From Psychromonas sp. MB-3u-54 (GTDB lineage Bacteria; Pseudomonadota; Gammaproteobacteria; Enterobacterales; Psychromonadaceae): a stretch of DNA of 64,000 nt. The DNA is taken from contig NZ_PJBP01000171.1 of NCBI RefSeq assembly GCF_002836415.1, positions 1 through 64,000 on the forward strand, given 5' to 3'. The notes below the pieces were generated by a model. That model saw only the letters and a list, made by a program, of their open reading frames with translations. It searched no databases and was not told where the DNA came from. Numbering within the stretch: position 1 is the first letter of the stretch; each line of letters begins with the position of its first letter. This document shows, piece by piece, positions 17,408-27,066 of the stretch. The translations under genes and the position numbers were made by a program.

Positions 17408-18425
17408 ATGCCCTATCTGCTCGCAGTGACCTCTTATGGGCTTTTTCGTTTAGTTTAATTGGCGGGAGAAGTAGATCCATGGTTTTCCGTATTACTGCGT
17501 ATACTGCTTCAACCTTAGTGTTTTTACCTTTTTTACGCCCCCGTGAAATTACGTTGCCAATCGCACTTAAACTAATACCAAAAGAATTAATGAAGTGATC
17601 AAGTATTGCGCAGGAAAAATGAACACTAACAAGGCCTGAGTTGCAGGAGATAGTTGTTCTCACTTCAAAAATCAGAACGCGGTTAGGGATGATTTTAACC
17701 AGCAAGGGTGATCACCTTTTTAGTTCTTTTGGTATATTGGTCATTGGCGCCGTTCAACTCGGCTTAATGTATGTTTTCTATTATCAATTGTTTCTCTTTT
17801 TGACGGTGGCAGAAGTGTTGTTATTCACTGTGATGACACCGATTTATGTCACCTTGATCAATGATGCCTTTGATCGTCACTTTAACCGAAATTTTATGTT
17901 ACCTGCCGTTATCGCGACAGCCGGCGCGGTTGCTATTCGCTATAACGGAATCGATCGTGATTTTTTACTGGGATTTTTGATGGTGTAGTGTGCAAACCTT
18001 TGTTTTGCTGCGGGGCAGGTGGGCTATAAACGTTTATTGGCCAGGCACGAACTTGAGCAGAAAACTATTTTTGGGTAGTTTTTTATCGGTGCATTGCTGG
18101 TGGCAAGTATCTGTTATTTTATTTTTGTAACAGTGAAAAATTACCAACCACCCATCTACAATGGGGAGTGCTTATCTATCTCGGCACTATTGCTTCGGGT
18201 TTGGGATATTTTGCATGGAATAAAGGAGCAACCTTAGTCAACGTCGGCGTTCTGGCGGTGATGAATAATCTGCTTATTCGAACGGGTATTTTGGTCAATG
18301 TGGTGATTTGGAATCGTGATGCGGATATTTTAAGATTAAGTATTGGCGGAGCAACTATCTTATCTGCCTTAGTGCTTAATCAGTGGCTAAGTAAAAGGGC
18401 TAAGCTAGCAGTCCAGCCCGGTTAA
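17408..18425 (+). pseudogene. Decayed EamA/CarD-type transporter gene
   Basis: Fragments in changing frames together make one EamA transporter. They are: MPYLLAVTSYGLF, AGEVDPWFSVLLRILL, LVFLPFLRPREITLPIALKL, then IGAVQLGLMYVFYYQLFLFL to FLLGFLMV, CANLCFAAGQVGYKRLLARH, and IYLGTIASGLGYFAWNKGAT to the end. Disruptions include an in-frame TAA near 17453, a frameshift near 17513, a 161-bp insertion at 17575-17735, TAG codons at about 17986 and 18076, and a frameshift before 18168. The gene is clearly dead. Confidence 0.85.
17575..17735. mobile_element. 161-bp MITE-like element with inverted ends inside the transporter pseudogene
   Basis: Left end ATACCAAAAGAATTAATGAA...GTGATCA and right end (reverse complement) ATACCAAAAGAACTAAAAAGGTGATCA match at about 20 of 26 positions. 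Removing the insert restores the transporter reading LKL-LVIGAVQLG. The flanks read TA on each side (aaacTA ... TATTGG), so a TA target duplication, as made by IS630/Tc1-type transposases, is likely. It has no room for a transposase and would need one supplied from elsewhere. The exact ends are uncertain by one or two bases. Confidence 0.7.
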
Positions 18426-18470
18426 TAATAGCAAATTCACAGTGTCGATCCTTATATAGGGGAAGTCGCG

Positions 18471-18506
18471 TTGTATCACTATTTGATTCTGCCGATAGTG
18501 ATACAA
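18471..18506. promoter_or_regulatory. Perfect 12-bp dyad followed by a strong ribosome site
   Basis: TTGTATCACTAT and ATAGTGATACAA form a perfect inverted repeat around 12 bases. Eight bases on, AGGAGGTGA precedes GTG GCC AAA AAA ACC, an 11-codon frame ending at TGA. This looks like an operator plus the first codons of a lost gene, or a short leader. The rest of 18507-18881 holds a possible promoter for the HD-GYP gene (TTGTTT 18549, TATAAT 18571, 16-base spacer) and a roughly 300-base untranslated region. I see no known riboswitch in it. Confidence 0.4.
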
Positions 18507-18881
18507 ACAGGAGGTGACTTGTGGCCAAAAAAACCATTGTGGTGACTATTGTTTGACCTCTTTTTTACTTTATAATACAGTTACTAAGGTGTTATAGTGA
18601 CCCTTGATAACAGGTTTGAATCAAGCAGACAGCTTAATACGCTGTTATGAAGTTATTAAAATGGTTCAATCTAAAAGATAATTTTTAGGCGTGATTTAAT
18701 GAACCGCTCAACAGCTGTGTGATGCCTGATAACCTCCCAAAAAACTGCCTATCTCTTTCGAACATGCGTCAACGCATGGTTTGATAATATTACTTTGCTA
18801 TAAAATATCTTTCTTTATCCATATGGATACCTATTTTGTTTGTTAAGTATACAACGTCATAAATTGTTAGCCGGGAGTTAA

Positions 18882-19742
18882 ATGAACTTAAAACCACACT
18901 ATCAAATCGCATTGGTATATCTGACAGTTGGAATATTATGGATATCATGGTCTGACTTGGCCGTCGCGTTATTATTTCAAAATAGTGACCATATTATTGT
19001 TGCGCAGAAGATTAAAGGATGTGGATTTATTGTCATCACTGCGTTACTTTTGTTTTTTCTTATCAGAAAAAAGATTAATGCGGTCACTGAAATAAACACC
19101 AAATTAGTTGAAAGTTATGAGCAAACGATGAGTGGCTGGGTTCATCTTATCGATCTTCGTCATCGGGAAACAAAAAATCATACTGATCGGGTGACAAAAA
19201 TGACCCTTAAGATGACAAAACTGTTTGGCATTACAGACCTGGTTGAACTTAATCACATCAAGTGGGGAGCCATGCTGCATGATCTCGGTAAAATTGGCTT
19301 GCGTGATGATATTTTAACCAAGCCGGGAAAACTCAATTCGGCAGAGTGGGCGGAAATGAAAATGCACCCGCAAATAGCCCATGATATTTTATCTAACATT
19401 GATTATCTCATGCCCTGCAGAGACATCCCCTATTCCCATCATGAAAAGTGGGATGGTAGTGGTTACCCTCAAGGTCTAAAAGGAGATGTAATACCCATAA
19501 CAGCCAGAATTTTCGCGGTTATTGATGTATGGGATGCCCTTATCCATTCTCGTGTGTATAAATCAGCCTGGTCGGAAGAAAAAGTGCTGCAGCATATTAA
19601 AGAGCAGTCTGGAAGTCATTTTGATCCGGATGTAGTTAAATTATTTTTAGAAAACTACAGTGAGATAAAAGAAAGTTCGAGAGATGTCCATACTCTGACG
19701 GCAAAAAAGAGTATCGCAACCGATAGCATACAGCCTTGCTAA
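18882..19742 (+). CDS. Membrane-anchored HD-GYP domain protein
   Basis: A 286-residue protein with two N-terminal membrane helices (about 12-32 and 47-62) and a cytoplasmic HD-GYP domain. The HD pair is His133-Asp134 in AMLHDLGKIG and the second motif is HHEKWDGSGYPQGL (186-199), both intact. HD-GYP proteins are c-di-GMP phosphodiesterases, so this one is probably active. The predicted periplasmic segment between the helices is too short to be a sensor. It lies just upstream of a binding-protein/GGDEF-EAL pair and may act in the same signalling output. Confidence 0.88.
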   Translation: MNLKPHYQIALVYLTVGILWISWSDLAVALLFQNSDHIIVAQKIKGCGFIVITALLLFFLIRKKINAVTEINTKLVESYEQTMSGWVHLIDLRHRETKNHTDRVTKMTLKMTKLFGITDLVELNHIKWGAMLHDLGKIGLRDDILTKPGKLNSAEWAEMKMHPQIAHDILSNIDYLMPCRDIPYSHHEKWDGSGYPQGLKGDVIPITARIFAVIDVWDALIHSRVYKSAWSEEKVLQHIKEQSGSHFDPDVVKLFLENYSEIKESSRDVHTLTAKKSIATDSIQPC

Positions 19743-19907
19743 AACCCTTTTTAAATCATTGGCGCGATGACGACTAATCCCACTAAGTGAGAAAGGAGAG
19801 GATGGCTGCTCGAGTTTATTTTCAATTAAGCTGGGTGGTTAGATTCCTGGCATTATTAAGTGTGTATTAGCGCATCTAATTTCAATATTATAATGGTAAT
19901 AAGATTA

Positions 19908-21014
19908 ATGGAAACATTTCATATTAAGCCGCTGTGGATTTTCAGGAATTATAATTTTTCTTTATTTAAGCGTTTCTTATCTGTTAAAACCCTACTGGTG
20001 GTTCTCTTCTTCGGTTTTTCTGTTATCCCCCTCGATGCCAAGGAGATAAAAATATTAACCTGGGAAGACTACCTCTCGGAATCGGTCATTAAGGCATTTA
20101 CAAAAAAAACGGGGCATACTATTAAGCTTTATTATTATGATAGCGGGCCTGAGCTTAATGCGATGTTAACGAATGGTCAGGGCAGTCAATTTGATCTGCT
20201 GCTGGCGGATAATGCCGTCACTGGCCACTACGGAAAAAAGGGGGTATTTCAATCTATAACGTCTATTCCCATCGATAACGTACAATATAATAGTCTGCAA
20301 TCGCAACAAGCTTGCGGTCAATACGGTATCCCCTATGCACAAGGCACAATGGGTATTATTTATCGCAGTTCAATATCTACAACAGTTATTGATTCCTGGA
20401 AAAATCTATTATCCCCTTCGAAGGAACATGTCGGGACCGCAATGATGTTTAAGGATGACATTGATACCATTGCCATTGCTCTGCTTGCTCAGGGATTAGA
20501 TCCCTTCTCTGTCGATCAAGACGAATTGAAATCTGCTTATTTATTACTGAGTGCACAAACAAAAGATCTGCTGCGTTATGGTTATTCCGTTAGTTATGTT
20601 TTACGACAAGGAAAATCATCACAACTCACCCTTGCGTCAGGCTATTCAGATGATTTAAAGACTATAAAAAGGGCTTCCGGTCAAACTGATTGGAAATATG
20701 TTGTTCCAAAAGAGGGGACGCTATTTTTTGTCGATTGTTTTACCGCCCCTTCGAGTTCTGTGGTCAAAGAGGGGACTAAAGCATTTCTAGCGTTTATTAA
20801 TGATCCTGTTATGGCCGCTAAAAACGCACAGGATATCGGGTTTTATACCACGAATGAAGCCGCTCTGTTAATCTCAAGTGATGACTATAAAAATGACCGG
20901 GAAATTGCACCCAGTGCACAGACAGTAAAGCGCAGTTATAACTATAAACGTCTTCCTGAAAGCGATGTTATTATCCGTAACAAAATGGTCACATTATTAC
21001 AGACTAAAGAGTAG
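19908..21014 (+). CDS. PotD/NspS-like periplasmic polyamine-binding protein
   Basis: Type 2 periplasmic binding protein of the spermidine/putrescine (PotD/PotF) family, about 369 residues. A hydrophobic export segment (TLLVVLFFGFSVIPLDAKE) precedes the mature domain, which opens with IKILTWEDYLSESVIKAFTK. No ABC permease or ATPase gene is nearby; instead the next gene, 7 bases on, is a membrane GGDEF/EAL protein. This is the arrangement of V. cholerae nspS-mbaA, where NspS senses norspermidine/spermidine. By analogy this protein is a signalling, not a transport, component. The start could also be ATG 19893; the GTG at 19860 seems less likely. Confidence 0.82.
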   Translation: METFHIKPLWIFRNYNFSLFKRFLSVKTLLVVLFFGFSVIPLDAKEIKILTWEDYLSESVIKAFTKKTGHTIKLYYYDSGPELNAMLTNGQGSQFDLLLADNAVTGHYGKKGVFQSITSIPIDNVQYNSLQSQQACGQYGIPYAQGTMGIIYRSSISTTVIDSWKNLLSPSKEHVGTAMMFKDDIDTIAIALLAQGLDPFSVDQDELKSAYLLLSAQTKDLLRYGYSVSYVLRQGKSSQLTLASGYSDDLKTIKRASGQTDWKYVVPKEGTLFFVDCFTAPSSSVVKEGTKAFLAFINDPVMAAKNAQDIGFYTTNEAALLISSDDYKNDREIAPSAQTVKRSYNYKRLPESDVIIRNKMVTLLQTKE

Positions 21015-21021
21015 CTGAATT

Positions 21022-23460
21022 ATGACGCTTAGAAAAAAGATAAGGTATATTATATTACCGGTAATCATGGCTCTTTCTGCTATAGTTTCTTGTGTTTATT
21101 ATGATCTTTATAAAAAGCAAATTATAGAGAATAAAATCACCCTGCTTAACGGTCGTATTGAAAATCAACTATCGCACACAGAATACCAGCTTGGTTATGT
21201 TAAAAGCTATTTAAGGCAAAAAATGGAGAGTAAAGAGGCCTCTTTTATTTTTAACGCTAAAAAAGGTAACAATAATCTGTCCGCCCCGGATATCACCGAG
21301 TTTCTTAATCTATTTGTTGATCGAAAAAATAGCGCCAATAAAAGTAATCATGTGATTAATGACTTTGTTATTTTTGATTCTTATAAAAAATTGATTGTTC
21401 ATATTAATACGCGCGATCCTTTCGCGAAGCCAATTTTACAAAAAACAACCAAAAAGATTTTGGATCAGACCTTCAATCAAGGTGAACCGAACAACAAAAT
21501 TTCTCAATATAACTATTTTCTTGATGGCCCCTATCTTAATAAAATGCCATCGTTATACATTCTTCAGGCTTTTTCGCGCTATCAGCTGCCCTCTAAATTA
21601 TTCTATGAAAGTAACGATGATATCTATGTAGCGCAAGCACAACTCGATCTCAATTTCTTTGCAGAAGAAATTAGGGCGCTTGTTGACGAAAATAATGGAT
21701 ATTTTAACTATCGGTTTATAGATAAAAATACCAGCGTTGATAAATTGTCCTTCAGCAGTTCCCCATTTCAACTGAATGATAACGGTGCTTATGAGGGCAG
21801 ATTTGGAAGCTCATTATTTGATATTATATTAACACTGGATAAAAGCTATTTCTCAGAGCAGTTAAATAATCTTCTTGTTAAATTTGTATTACTCAATTTC
21901 ATTGTCATTATCTTAAGTTATTTTCTGCTTATTTGGCTGATTGACCAACAAATTATACTGCCTATCACCAGACTGGCCAAAAGTATAAAGGAAGTTGAAG
22001 CTTCACTTGTTGTTGAGCTTAAGCCTCTGACCACTAAGGATGAAGTTGCTGATTTAAATGAAAGCTATATTTCACTTATTAATAAAATAAATAACCTGGC
22101 AAATAATGACGCACTGACGGGTCTTGCTAACAGGGGGAGCTTTAACGAAAAATTATCTGCCATAACGGATGTCAGGAGAAAAGATAAAACCTATGTGGCA
22201 CTTTTTTTTATCGATTTAGATAATTTTAAATATGTAAATGATACTTTTGGTCACGACACAGGAGATCGCCTGCTGGTCGTTTTTAGCCAAAGATTAAAAC
22301 AGATGCTTCGAGCCGAAGATCGATTTATCTCAAACGATATGGTTGATAGTATTGCCAGACTTGGCGGAGACGAGTTTGTTATTTTAATGAATGGCTTACC
22401 TTCAATAGAGACTATCGCGAGTATCGGAAAACGTATTTGTGATTTATTTCATAATGGTTTTAGAATTGGTAACGAGCAATTTGATGTACACGCCAGTATC
22501 GGTATTGCTTATTCAAATGACCATCAAATAAATGGTGAGGGATTATTAACTCAAGCCGATGACGCTATGTATTTGGCAAAAAGAGCGGGTAAAAATAACT
22601 TTAAGCTTTTTTCTGACGAAATTAAAGAGAAAATGTTTTTTGAAAAAAACATAGAAAATGAGTTAATTAAAGCACACCGAGATAATCAATTACACTTGGT
22701 TTTTATGCCCTCTTACAATGCTAAAACATTAGCGTTAAAGGGGTATGAAGTGTTATTACGCTGCCCAATCCTGATAGATGCCGGTATCGGACCCGATGTT
22801 TTTATTCCTATTGCAGAAAATACAGATCTTATTTTAGCAATTGATTTATGGGTTGCAGAACAAACCGTCATAAGGCTTGAAGAGGTCACCCGTAAAAATG
22901 GATTTACAGGTTTCTTTTCGTTCAACGTCTCCTCTAAATCATTAAGAAATGACAGATTTTATACCACGCTAAAAAAAATCATCGATAGGAGTGACATCAA
23001 TCCTAAACAGCTGGAGCTTGAAATAACAGAAACCTGCTTAATGCCGGATGATCATCTGGCGGTTGAAAGCCTTGACCAGCTTAAATCATTAGGTGTACGC
23101 ATTGCGATTGATGACTTTGGCACCGGATATACCTCATTTGGGCAAATACTTAATTACCCTTTAGATACATTGAAAATCGATCGTTCTTTTGTGACAAATT
23201 TACGTATCACCCCGGTTGGTAAAAAGCCCACTTTGGATATTATCTTTGAGCTTGCAAAGGCGCATCAGCTTAATGTGATTGTAGAAGGCGTTGAAACGCA
23301 AGCTGATTTTGAGCATGTTAAAACGCTGGGTTGTGATATTGTGCAGGGTTTCTATTTTTCCAAACCGCGAACATGGACAGAAGTGCTGGCGCAGTGCGGG
23401 AAATTACATCGAATAGATAAAAAATGTGATCAACAGAAAAATATTGGATGCTATGGTTAA
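21022..23460 (+). CDS. MbaA-like membrane GGDEF/EAL protein
   Basis: An 812-residue inner-membrane protein: helix 8-26, periplasmic sensor to about 285, second helix 286-308, HAMP-like linker, GGDEF domain (about 355-530) and EAL domain (about 545-790). The synthase site reads RLGGDEF (446-452) and looks intact. The phosphodiesterase signature is EVL (576-578) rather than EAL. Other EAL residues remain: SFNVS, EITET, DDFGTGYTSF, KIDRSFV, EGVETQ and QGF. The periplasmic domain probably docks the binding protein encoded just before it, as in NspS-MbaA. Output: polyamine-dependent c-di-GMP level and hence attachment or motility, by analogy. Confidence 0.88.
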   Translation: MTLRKKIRYIILPVIMALSAIVSCVYYDLYKKQIIENKITLLNGRIENQLSHTEYQLGYVKSYLRQKMESKEASFIFNAKKGNNNLSAPDITEFLNLFVDRKNSANKSNHVINDFVIFDSYKKLIVHINTRDPFAKPILQKTTKKILDQTFNQGEPNNKISQYNYFLDGPYLNKMPSLYILQAFSRYQLPSKLFYESNDDIYVAQAQLDLNFFAEEIRALVDENNGYFNYRFIDKNTSVDKLSFSSSPFQLNDNGAYEGRFGSSLFDIILTLDKSYFSEQLNNLLVKFVLLNFIVIILSYFLLIWLIDQQIILPITRLAKSIKEVEASLVVELKPLTTKDEVADLNESYISLINKINNLANNDALTGLANRGSFNEKLSAITDVRRKDKTYVALFFIDLDNFKYVNDTFGHDTGDRLLVVFSQRLKQMLRAEDRFISNDMVDSIARLGGDEFVILMNGLPSIETIASIGKRICDLFHNGFRIGNEQFDVHASIGIAYSNDHQINGEGLLTQADDAMYLAKRAGKNNFKLFSDEIKEKMFFEKNIENELIKAHRDNQLHLVFMPSYNAKTLALKGYEVLLRCPILIDAGIGPDVFIPIAENTDLILAIDLWVAEQTVIRLEEVTRKNGFTGFFSFNVSSKSLRNDRFYTTLKKIIDRSDINPKQLELEITETCLMPDDHLAVESLDQLKSLGVRIAIDDFGTGYTSFGQILNYPLDTLKIDRSFVTNLRITPVGKKPTLDIIFELAKAHQLNVIVEGVETQADFEHVKTLGCDIVQGFYFSKPRTWTEVLAQCGKLHRIDKKCDQQKNIGCYG

Positions 23461-23660
23461 TATAATTCAGCCTGAGTTTGTTCTGCCGGTTGGATTTTAA
23501 ACTGCCCTGAAGAGCGGATTAATGCAAAGGAGAGGATATTAAGTGCTGCTAAGGCATTAGATAAAGCAAAAATAAGGGAAGAAATACAGCTTAAGACTAC
23601 ACTATAACAATAAATCCTAATCTTAAATATCAGTAGGATAATAACGTTATAAGGTATTCT

Positions 23661-25493
23661 ATGCCCTTAGTCACATCTGTAAACAGCCATTCGATTGCAG
23701 TGATGCTTTTGACCCTTTTAGCACTTTTTCTCTTTACCCGGGAAAAAATTCCTTTGGAAACCTCCAGTCTTTTTATTATTGTGGCTTTGACTGTTGGTTT
23801 TACAATTTTTCCCTATCAATATCAAAATACCCCCATTCATGCGATCGATTTTTTTTCTGGATTTGGGCACGAGGCTTTAATCGCTGTTTGTGCGCTGATG
23901 GTTGCCGGGCAAGGATTAGTTAGAACCGGGGCTTTAGAGCCCGTTGGCAGATTATTGTCAAGATTATGGAGTGTGCATCCAAAATTATCCCTTCTTCTTA
24001 CCCTGATCGTAGGGGCAACGTTAAGCGCCTTTGTTAATAATGTGCCCATTGTTATTTTGCTTTTACCTATTTTGACAACTGTGTCGATACGGACAAATAC
24101 GCCGGCTTCAAAGGTATTGATGCCGATGGGATTTGCCACACTAATAGGCGGAATGAGTACCACTATTGGCACATCTACCAATCTATTGGTTGTTTCAGTT
24201 GCCGTTGATATGGGGCTGGAAAGTTTTGCGATGTTTGATTTTTTCTTACCGGTCGCTGTTGCCGGCGCTTTTGCCATTGCCTATTTATGGTTAGTGGTTC
24301 CCTATTTTATTAAAGAGCGCAAGCCGCCTTTTTCTGATACGTCCCCGAGAATATTTACGGCAAAACTCATGATTCCTGCCGATTCAATTTTCGAAAATCA
24401 AGCGCTGGAGCAGCTGATAGCAAAAACAGACGGCATGATGAGGGTATTAAGAATTCACCGAAATAGCAGCGATATCTATTTATTACCAAATTCAAAAACA
24501 ATTATAAAAGCGGATGATATGTTAGTGGTAGAGGATACGCCTGAAAACTTAAAGAGTTTTGAAACAATCTTGGGCGCTGTTTTATATACCAGTTTAGGGG
24601 CTGTGGATGAAGCTCATCCGTTGATGGAAAAAGAGCAGCAAATTGCTGAGGTTATTATTTCTCAGGGGTCACGATTAAACAATACAACGCTTTCTCAAAC
24701 CCGATTTTTAGAAAGGCATAATCTTGTCGCCCTGGCACTGCATCGACCCGGAAAAAAAACAGAAACCCTTTTTAAGGGGATGGCTGATATTTATTTAAAA
24801 GTGGGTGATGTTTTACTGATTCAAGGCAGAAGTGAGCATATCGTAGAATTGAAAAAAAATAGGGAATTATTGGTGTTAGATGCAACCTCAGATTTAACAC
24901 ACTCAAAACAGGCTCCTTGGGCATTTTTTATTATGTTTGCTATTATTGCCATTGCAGCATTGGGTATTTTACCGATAGCAATCAGTGCCACATTAGGCGT
25001 GTTTTTGATGTTTGTGAGCAGCTGCATTAATTGGAAAGATGCCTCTAATGCGCTCAATACTCAAGTTATTTTAATCGTGGTGGCTTCTTTGGCTTTAGGT
25101 CAAGCTTTACTAAAAACCGGCGCAGCTTCTTATTTAGCACATCTGTTTATATCAGCAACAGAAGGTAGCTCAACGACTTTTATGCTAAGTGGTTTGATGT
25201 TGCTGATGGCAATTATGACCAATATAGTCTCAAATAATGCAGCCGCGGTAATAGGAACGCCGATTGCGATCGGCATTGCGCAGCAGCTAAATCTACCTGC
25301 GGAACCTTTTGTCTTAGCGGTTCTTTTTGGGGCAAACATGAGTTACGCCACTCCCATGGCTTATAAAACCAATCTTTTAGTCATGACCGCGGGTGGATAT
25401 ACCTTTAATGATTTCTTAAAAATAGGGATACCATTGATCATCATCATGTGGGTGGTGCTCAGTTGGACATTAACCATACTGTATGATTTATAG
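23661..25493 (+). CDS. SLC13-type permease with central TrkA-C domains
   Basis: A 610-residue membrane protein of the SLC13/DASS (citT-like) group. Two halves of membrane helices (about 12-215 and 415-605) surround a cytoplasmic insert with two TrkA-C (RCK-C) domains (about 222-305 and 320-400). The two helical re-entry motifs NNVPIVILLLPI and GTSTNLLVVS lie in the first half; NNAAAVIGTPI and matching ATPMAYKTNLLVM lie in the second. Such proteins take up sulfate, dicarboxylates or other anions; which one is not evident. The start ATG 23661 has a weak upstream AAGG. Alone in its transcription unit. Confidence 0.85.
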   Translation: MPLVTSVNSHSIAVMLLTLLALFLFTREKIPLETSSLFIIVALTVGFTIFPYQYQNTPIHAIDFFSGFGHEALIAVCALMVAGQGLVRTGALEPVGRLLSRLWSVHPKLSLLLTLIVGATLSAFVNNVPIVILLLPILTTVSIRTNTPASKVLMPMGFATLIGGMSTTIGTSTNLLVVSVAVDMGLESFAMFDFFLPVAVAGAFAIAYLWLVVPYFIKERKPPFSDTSPRIFTAKLMIPADSIFENQALEQLIAKTDGMMRVLRIHRNSSDIYLLPNSKTIIKADDMLVVEDTPENLKSFETILGAVLYTSLGAVDEAHPLMEKEQQIAEVIISQGSRLNNTTLSQTRFLERHNLVALALHRPGKKTETLFKGMADIYLKVGDVLLIQGRSEHIVELKKNRELLVLDATSDLTHSKQAPWAFFIMFAIIAIAALGILPIAISATLGVFLMFVSSCINWKDASNALNTQVILIVVASLALGQALLKTGAASYLAHLFISATEGSSTTFMLSGLMLLMAIMTNIVSNNAAAVIGTPIAIGIAQQLNLPAEPFVLAVLFGANMSYATPMAYKTNLLVMTAGGYTFNDFLKIGIPLIIIMWVVLSWTLTILYDL

Positions 25494-25705
25494 GTGAGCA
25501 GCGAAATATGTAACAGCCAGCAACCTCTTTGATAAATAGCATTACCAGCATAAATTTTTGGCACTTGAAAATGCAGACGGTCATTGATTGAAATTCGAGG
25601 TATCAGGCTGTAATAATAACGTTAAGCGAGATCATCAGTATTGGGCATTTAAAATTGGTAGAAAAACAGATCAATTAGTTTTGCAGATTATCACACCGGA
25701 GATCA

Positions 25706-25740
25706 GAAAAAGGGGGCTAACGCCTATGGATAATTAGCCC
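25706..25740 (-). terminator. Terminator of the coiled-coil gene
   Basis: On the minus strand GGGCTAA / TTAGCCC with a 13-base loop is followed by CCTTTTTCT, an intrinsic terminator 16 bases after the coiled-coil stop codon. Confidence 0.7.
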
Positions 25741-25755
25741 TGAAATAATAATCCG

Positions 25756-26046
25756 TTATTTTTTAGGTAAATGTTGTTTTGCCTTTTTATACAATTCTTT
25801 TATTTTATCCATAGAAGAATGTACGCCTTTTTCCAGTTCATGCTCAGTACTTTCTACAGAAGATTTAAGTTTTTCCAATTTTCTGCGCGCATGCAAGAGC
25901 TCGTTATCAAGTGTTTTTAAATGCGGCTCTAATGTGGCCTGTATTTCTTTTCCGGCTAAATTCATCTGTATTCTGGCTTCATCTGCTTTGCTTTGCAATT
26001 CTGCCAATTCTTTTTTTAATTTTGCTAACATTGATGGTTTATCCAT
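25756..26046 (-). CDS. Small coiled-coil protein of unknown function
   Basis: A 96-residue charged, soluble protein that is almost entirely helical and coiled coil (heptad-like LKKELAELQSKADEAR, LHARRKLEKLKSSVESTEHE), with a lysine-rich tail (YKKAKQHLPKK). It has no signal peptide or membrane segment. I do not recognise a named family. ATG 26046 is preceded by AAAAGGAATTCGTC, a good ribosome site, and a terminator follows, so it is probably a real gene. About 350 bases to azoR hold no other gene. Confidence 0.65.
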   Translation of the reverse strand: MDKPSMLAKLKKELAELQSKADEARIQMNLAGKEIQATLEPHLKTLDNELLHARRKLEKLKSSVESTEHELEKGVHSSMDKIKELYKKAKQHLPKK

Positions 26047-26394
26047 GACGAATTCCTTTTAGTGAATATTTATGTTCCGGCGCTATGTCTACTGTCTACA
26101 GTCTGCAATCCAACTAAACATTTTTATCTGGCTTAGTTGGCTGTCATCACTATCAATAAAAGTATAGGAAAAAGCATTTTTTTTGCCAGAGATAAAAGTT
26201 TAAAAAAGCCTAGCTTTAATAGCAGATATCAGTCTCATTTGGCAGGATTAAGCAGAATCAAATAATGATTTTCCACCTGCAAATATTAATCCCAAAAACA
26301 ATTCAAAAAAACTGAACAAACTGCTCTGTATAATAGGATTTATTTGTATTTTTCTGTGCGTATGATCTCATTTAACCAAAAAAAGGATGAATTT

Positions 26395-26985
26395 ATGATT
26401 AATGTTTTAGCGTTAAAATCAAGTATTTTAGGTGATTACTCCAGTTCATCGAAATTAATTGATGAACTATTAGCAAAATATACACGGCAAGAGGCGACAA
26501 TCACTGAACACGATCTTGCACTACAGCCTCTACCGATTTTAGATGGTGAAATAGCCACGGCAATGAGAATGCCTGAGCAGCTTAATGATAAACAGCGGAA
26601 TGCTCTGGCACTTTCCGATAAACTGATTTCTGAGCTGGTATCAGCCGATCTGTTAGTGATTGCGGCTCCTATGTATAACTTTATGATCCCGACACAATTA
26701 AAGAACTGGATTGACCTGATTGCGCGCGCGGGTAAAACATTTTCCTATAGCGAACAGGGGCCTAAAGGTTTACTTACCGGCACTCGTGCAATCATTGTCA
26801 CCACCCGTGGAGGTATGCATAAAGAGCAAGACAGTGATCAGCAAATTCCTTACTTAAAAACCGTACTGAATTTTATTGGCATTAGTGATATCGAAGTGGT
26901 TTATGCGGAAGCATTAGCGATGGGACCTGAAACAGCGGTCCTTAATCTTGAGCAGGCGCGTAAGCAACTCAGTGTCGTTGCTTAA
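26395..26985 (+). CDS. azoR: FMN-dependent NADH-azoreductase
   Basis: A 196-residue flavodoxin-fold enzyme, close in length to E. coli AzoR (201). It reduces azo compounds and quinones with NADH and FMN, as a dimer. FMN-binding segments: SSILGDYSSSSKL near the N-terminus, PMYNFMIPTQLKNWID (about 95-110) and TTRGGMH (about 140). ATG 26395 has AAAAAGGATGAATTT upstream; the longer frame from 26344 lacks a site. An 8-bp stem (27067-27098) follows. Confidence 0.9.
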   Translation: MINVLALKSSILGDYSSSSKLIDELLAKYTRQEATITEHDLALQPLPILDGEIATAMRMPEQLNDKQRNALALSDKLISELVSADLLVIAAPMYNFMIPTQLKNWIDLIARAGKTFSYSEQGPKGLLTGTRAIIVTTRGGMHKEQDSDQQIPYLKTVLNFIGISDIEVVYAEALAMGPETAVLNLEQARKQLSVVA

Positions 26986-27066
26986 TAATAGGATTGCGCT
27001 TAACGGCGTAAGTTAACACTTGAATAATAGCTTGATCAGGGTTAATTATTAATAAACCGCCAGCTT

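Noticed and set aside
17406-17705. 99-residue minus-strand protein
   Set aside because: It is antisense to the transporter pseudogene and runs into the MITE; the apparent length comes from joining the two.
18577-18881. c-di-GMP riboswitch before the HD-GYP gene
   Set aside because: The long leader invites it, but the conserved GEMM core strings are not present.
23837-24277. 146-residue minus-strand protein opposite the permease
   Set aside because: Antisense shadow of a well-supported SLC13-type gene; low-complexity composition and no start context.
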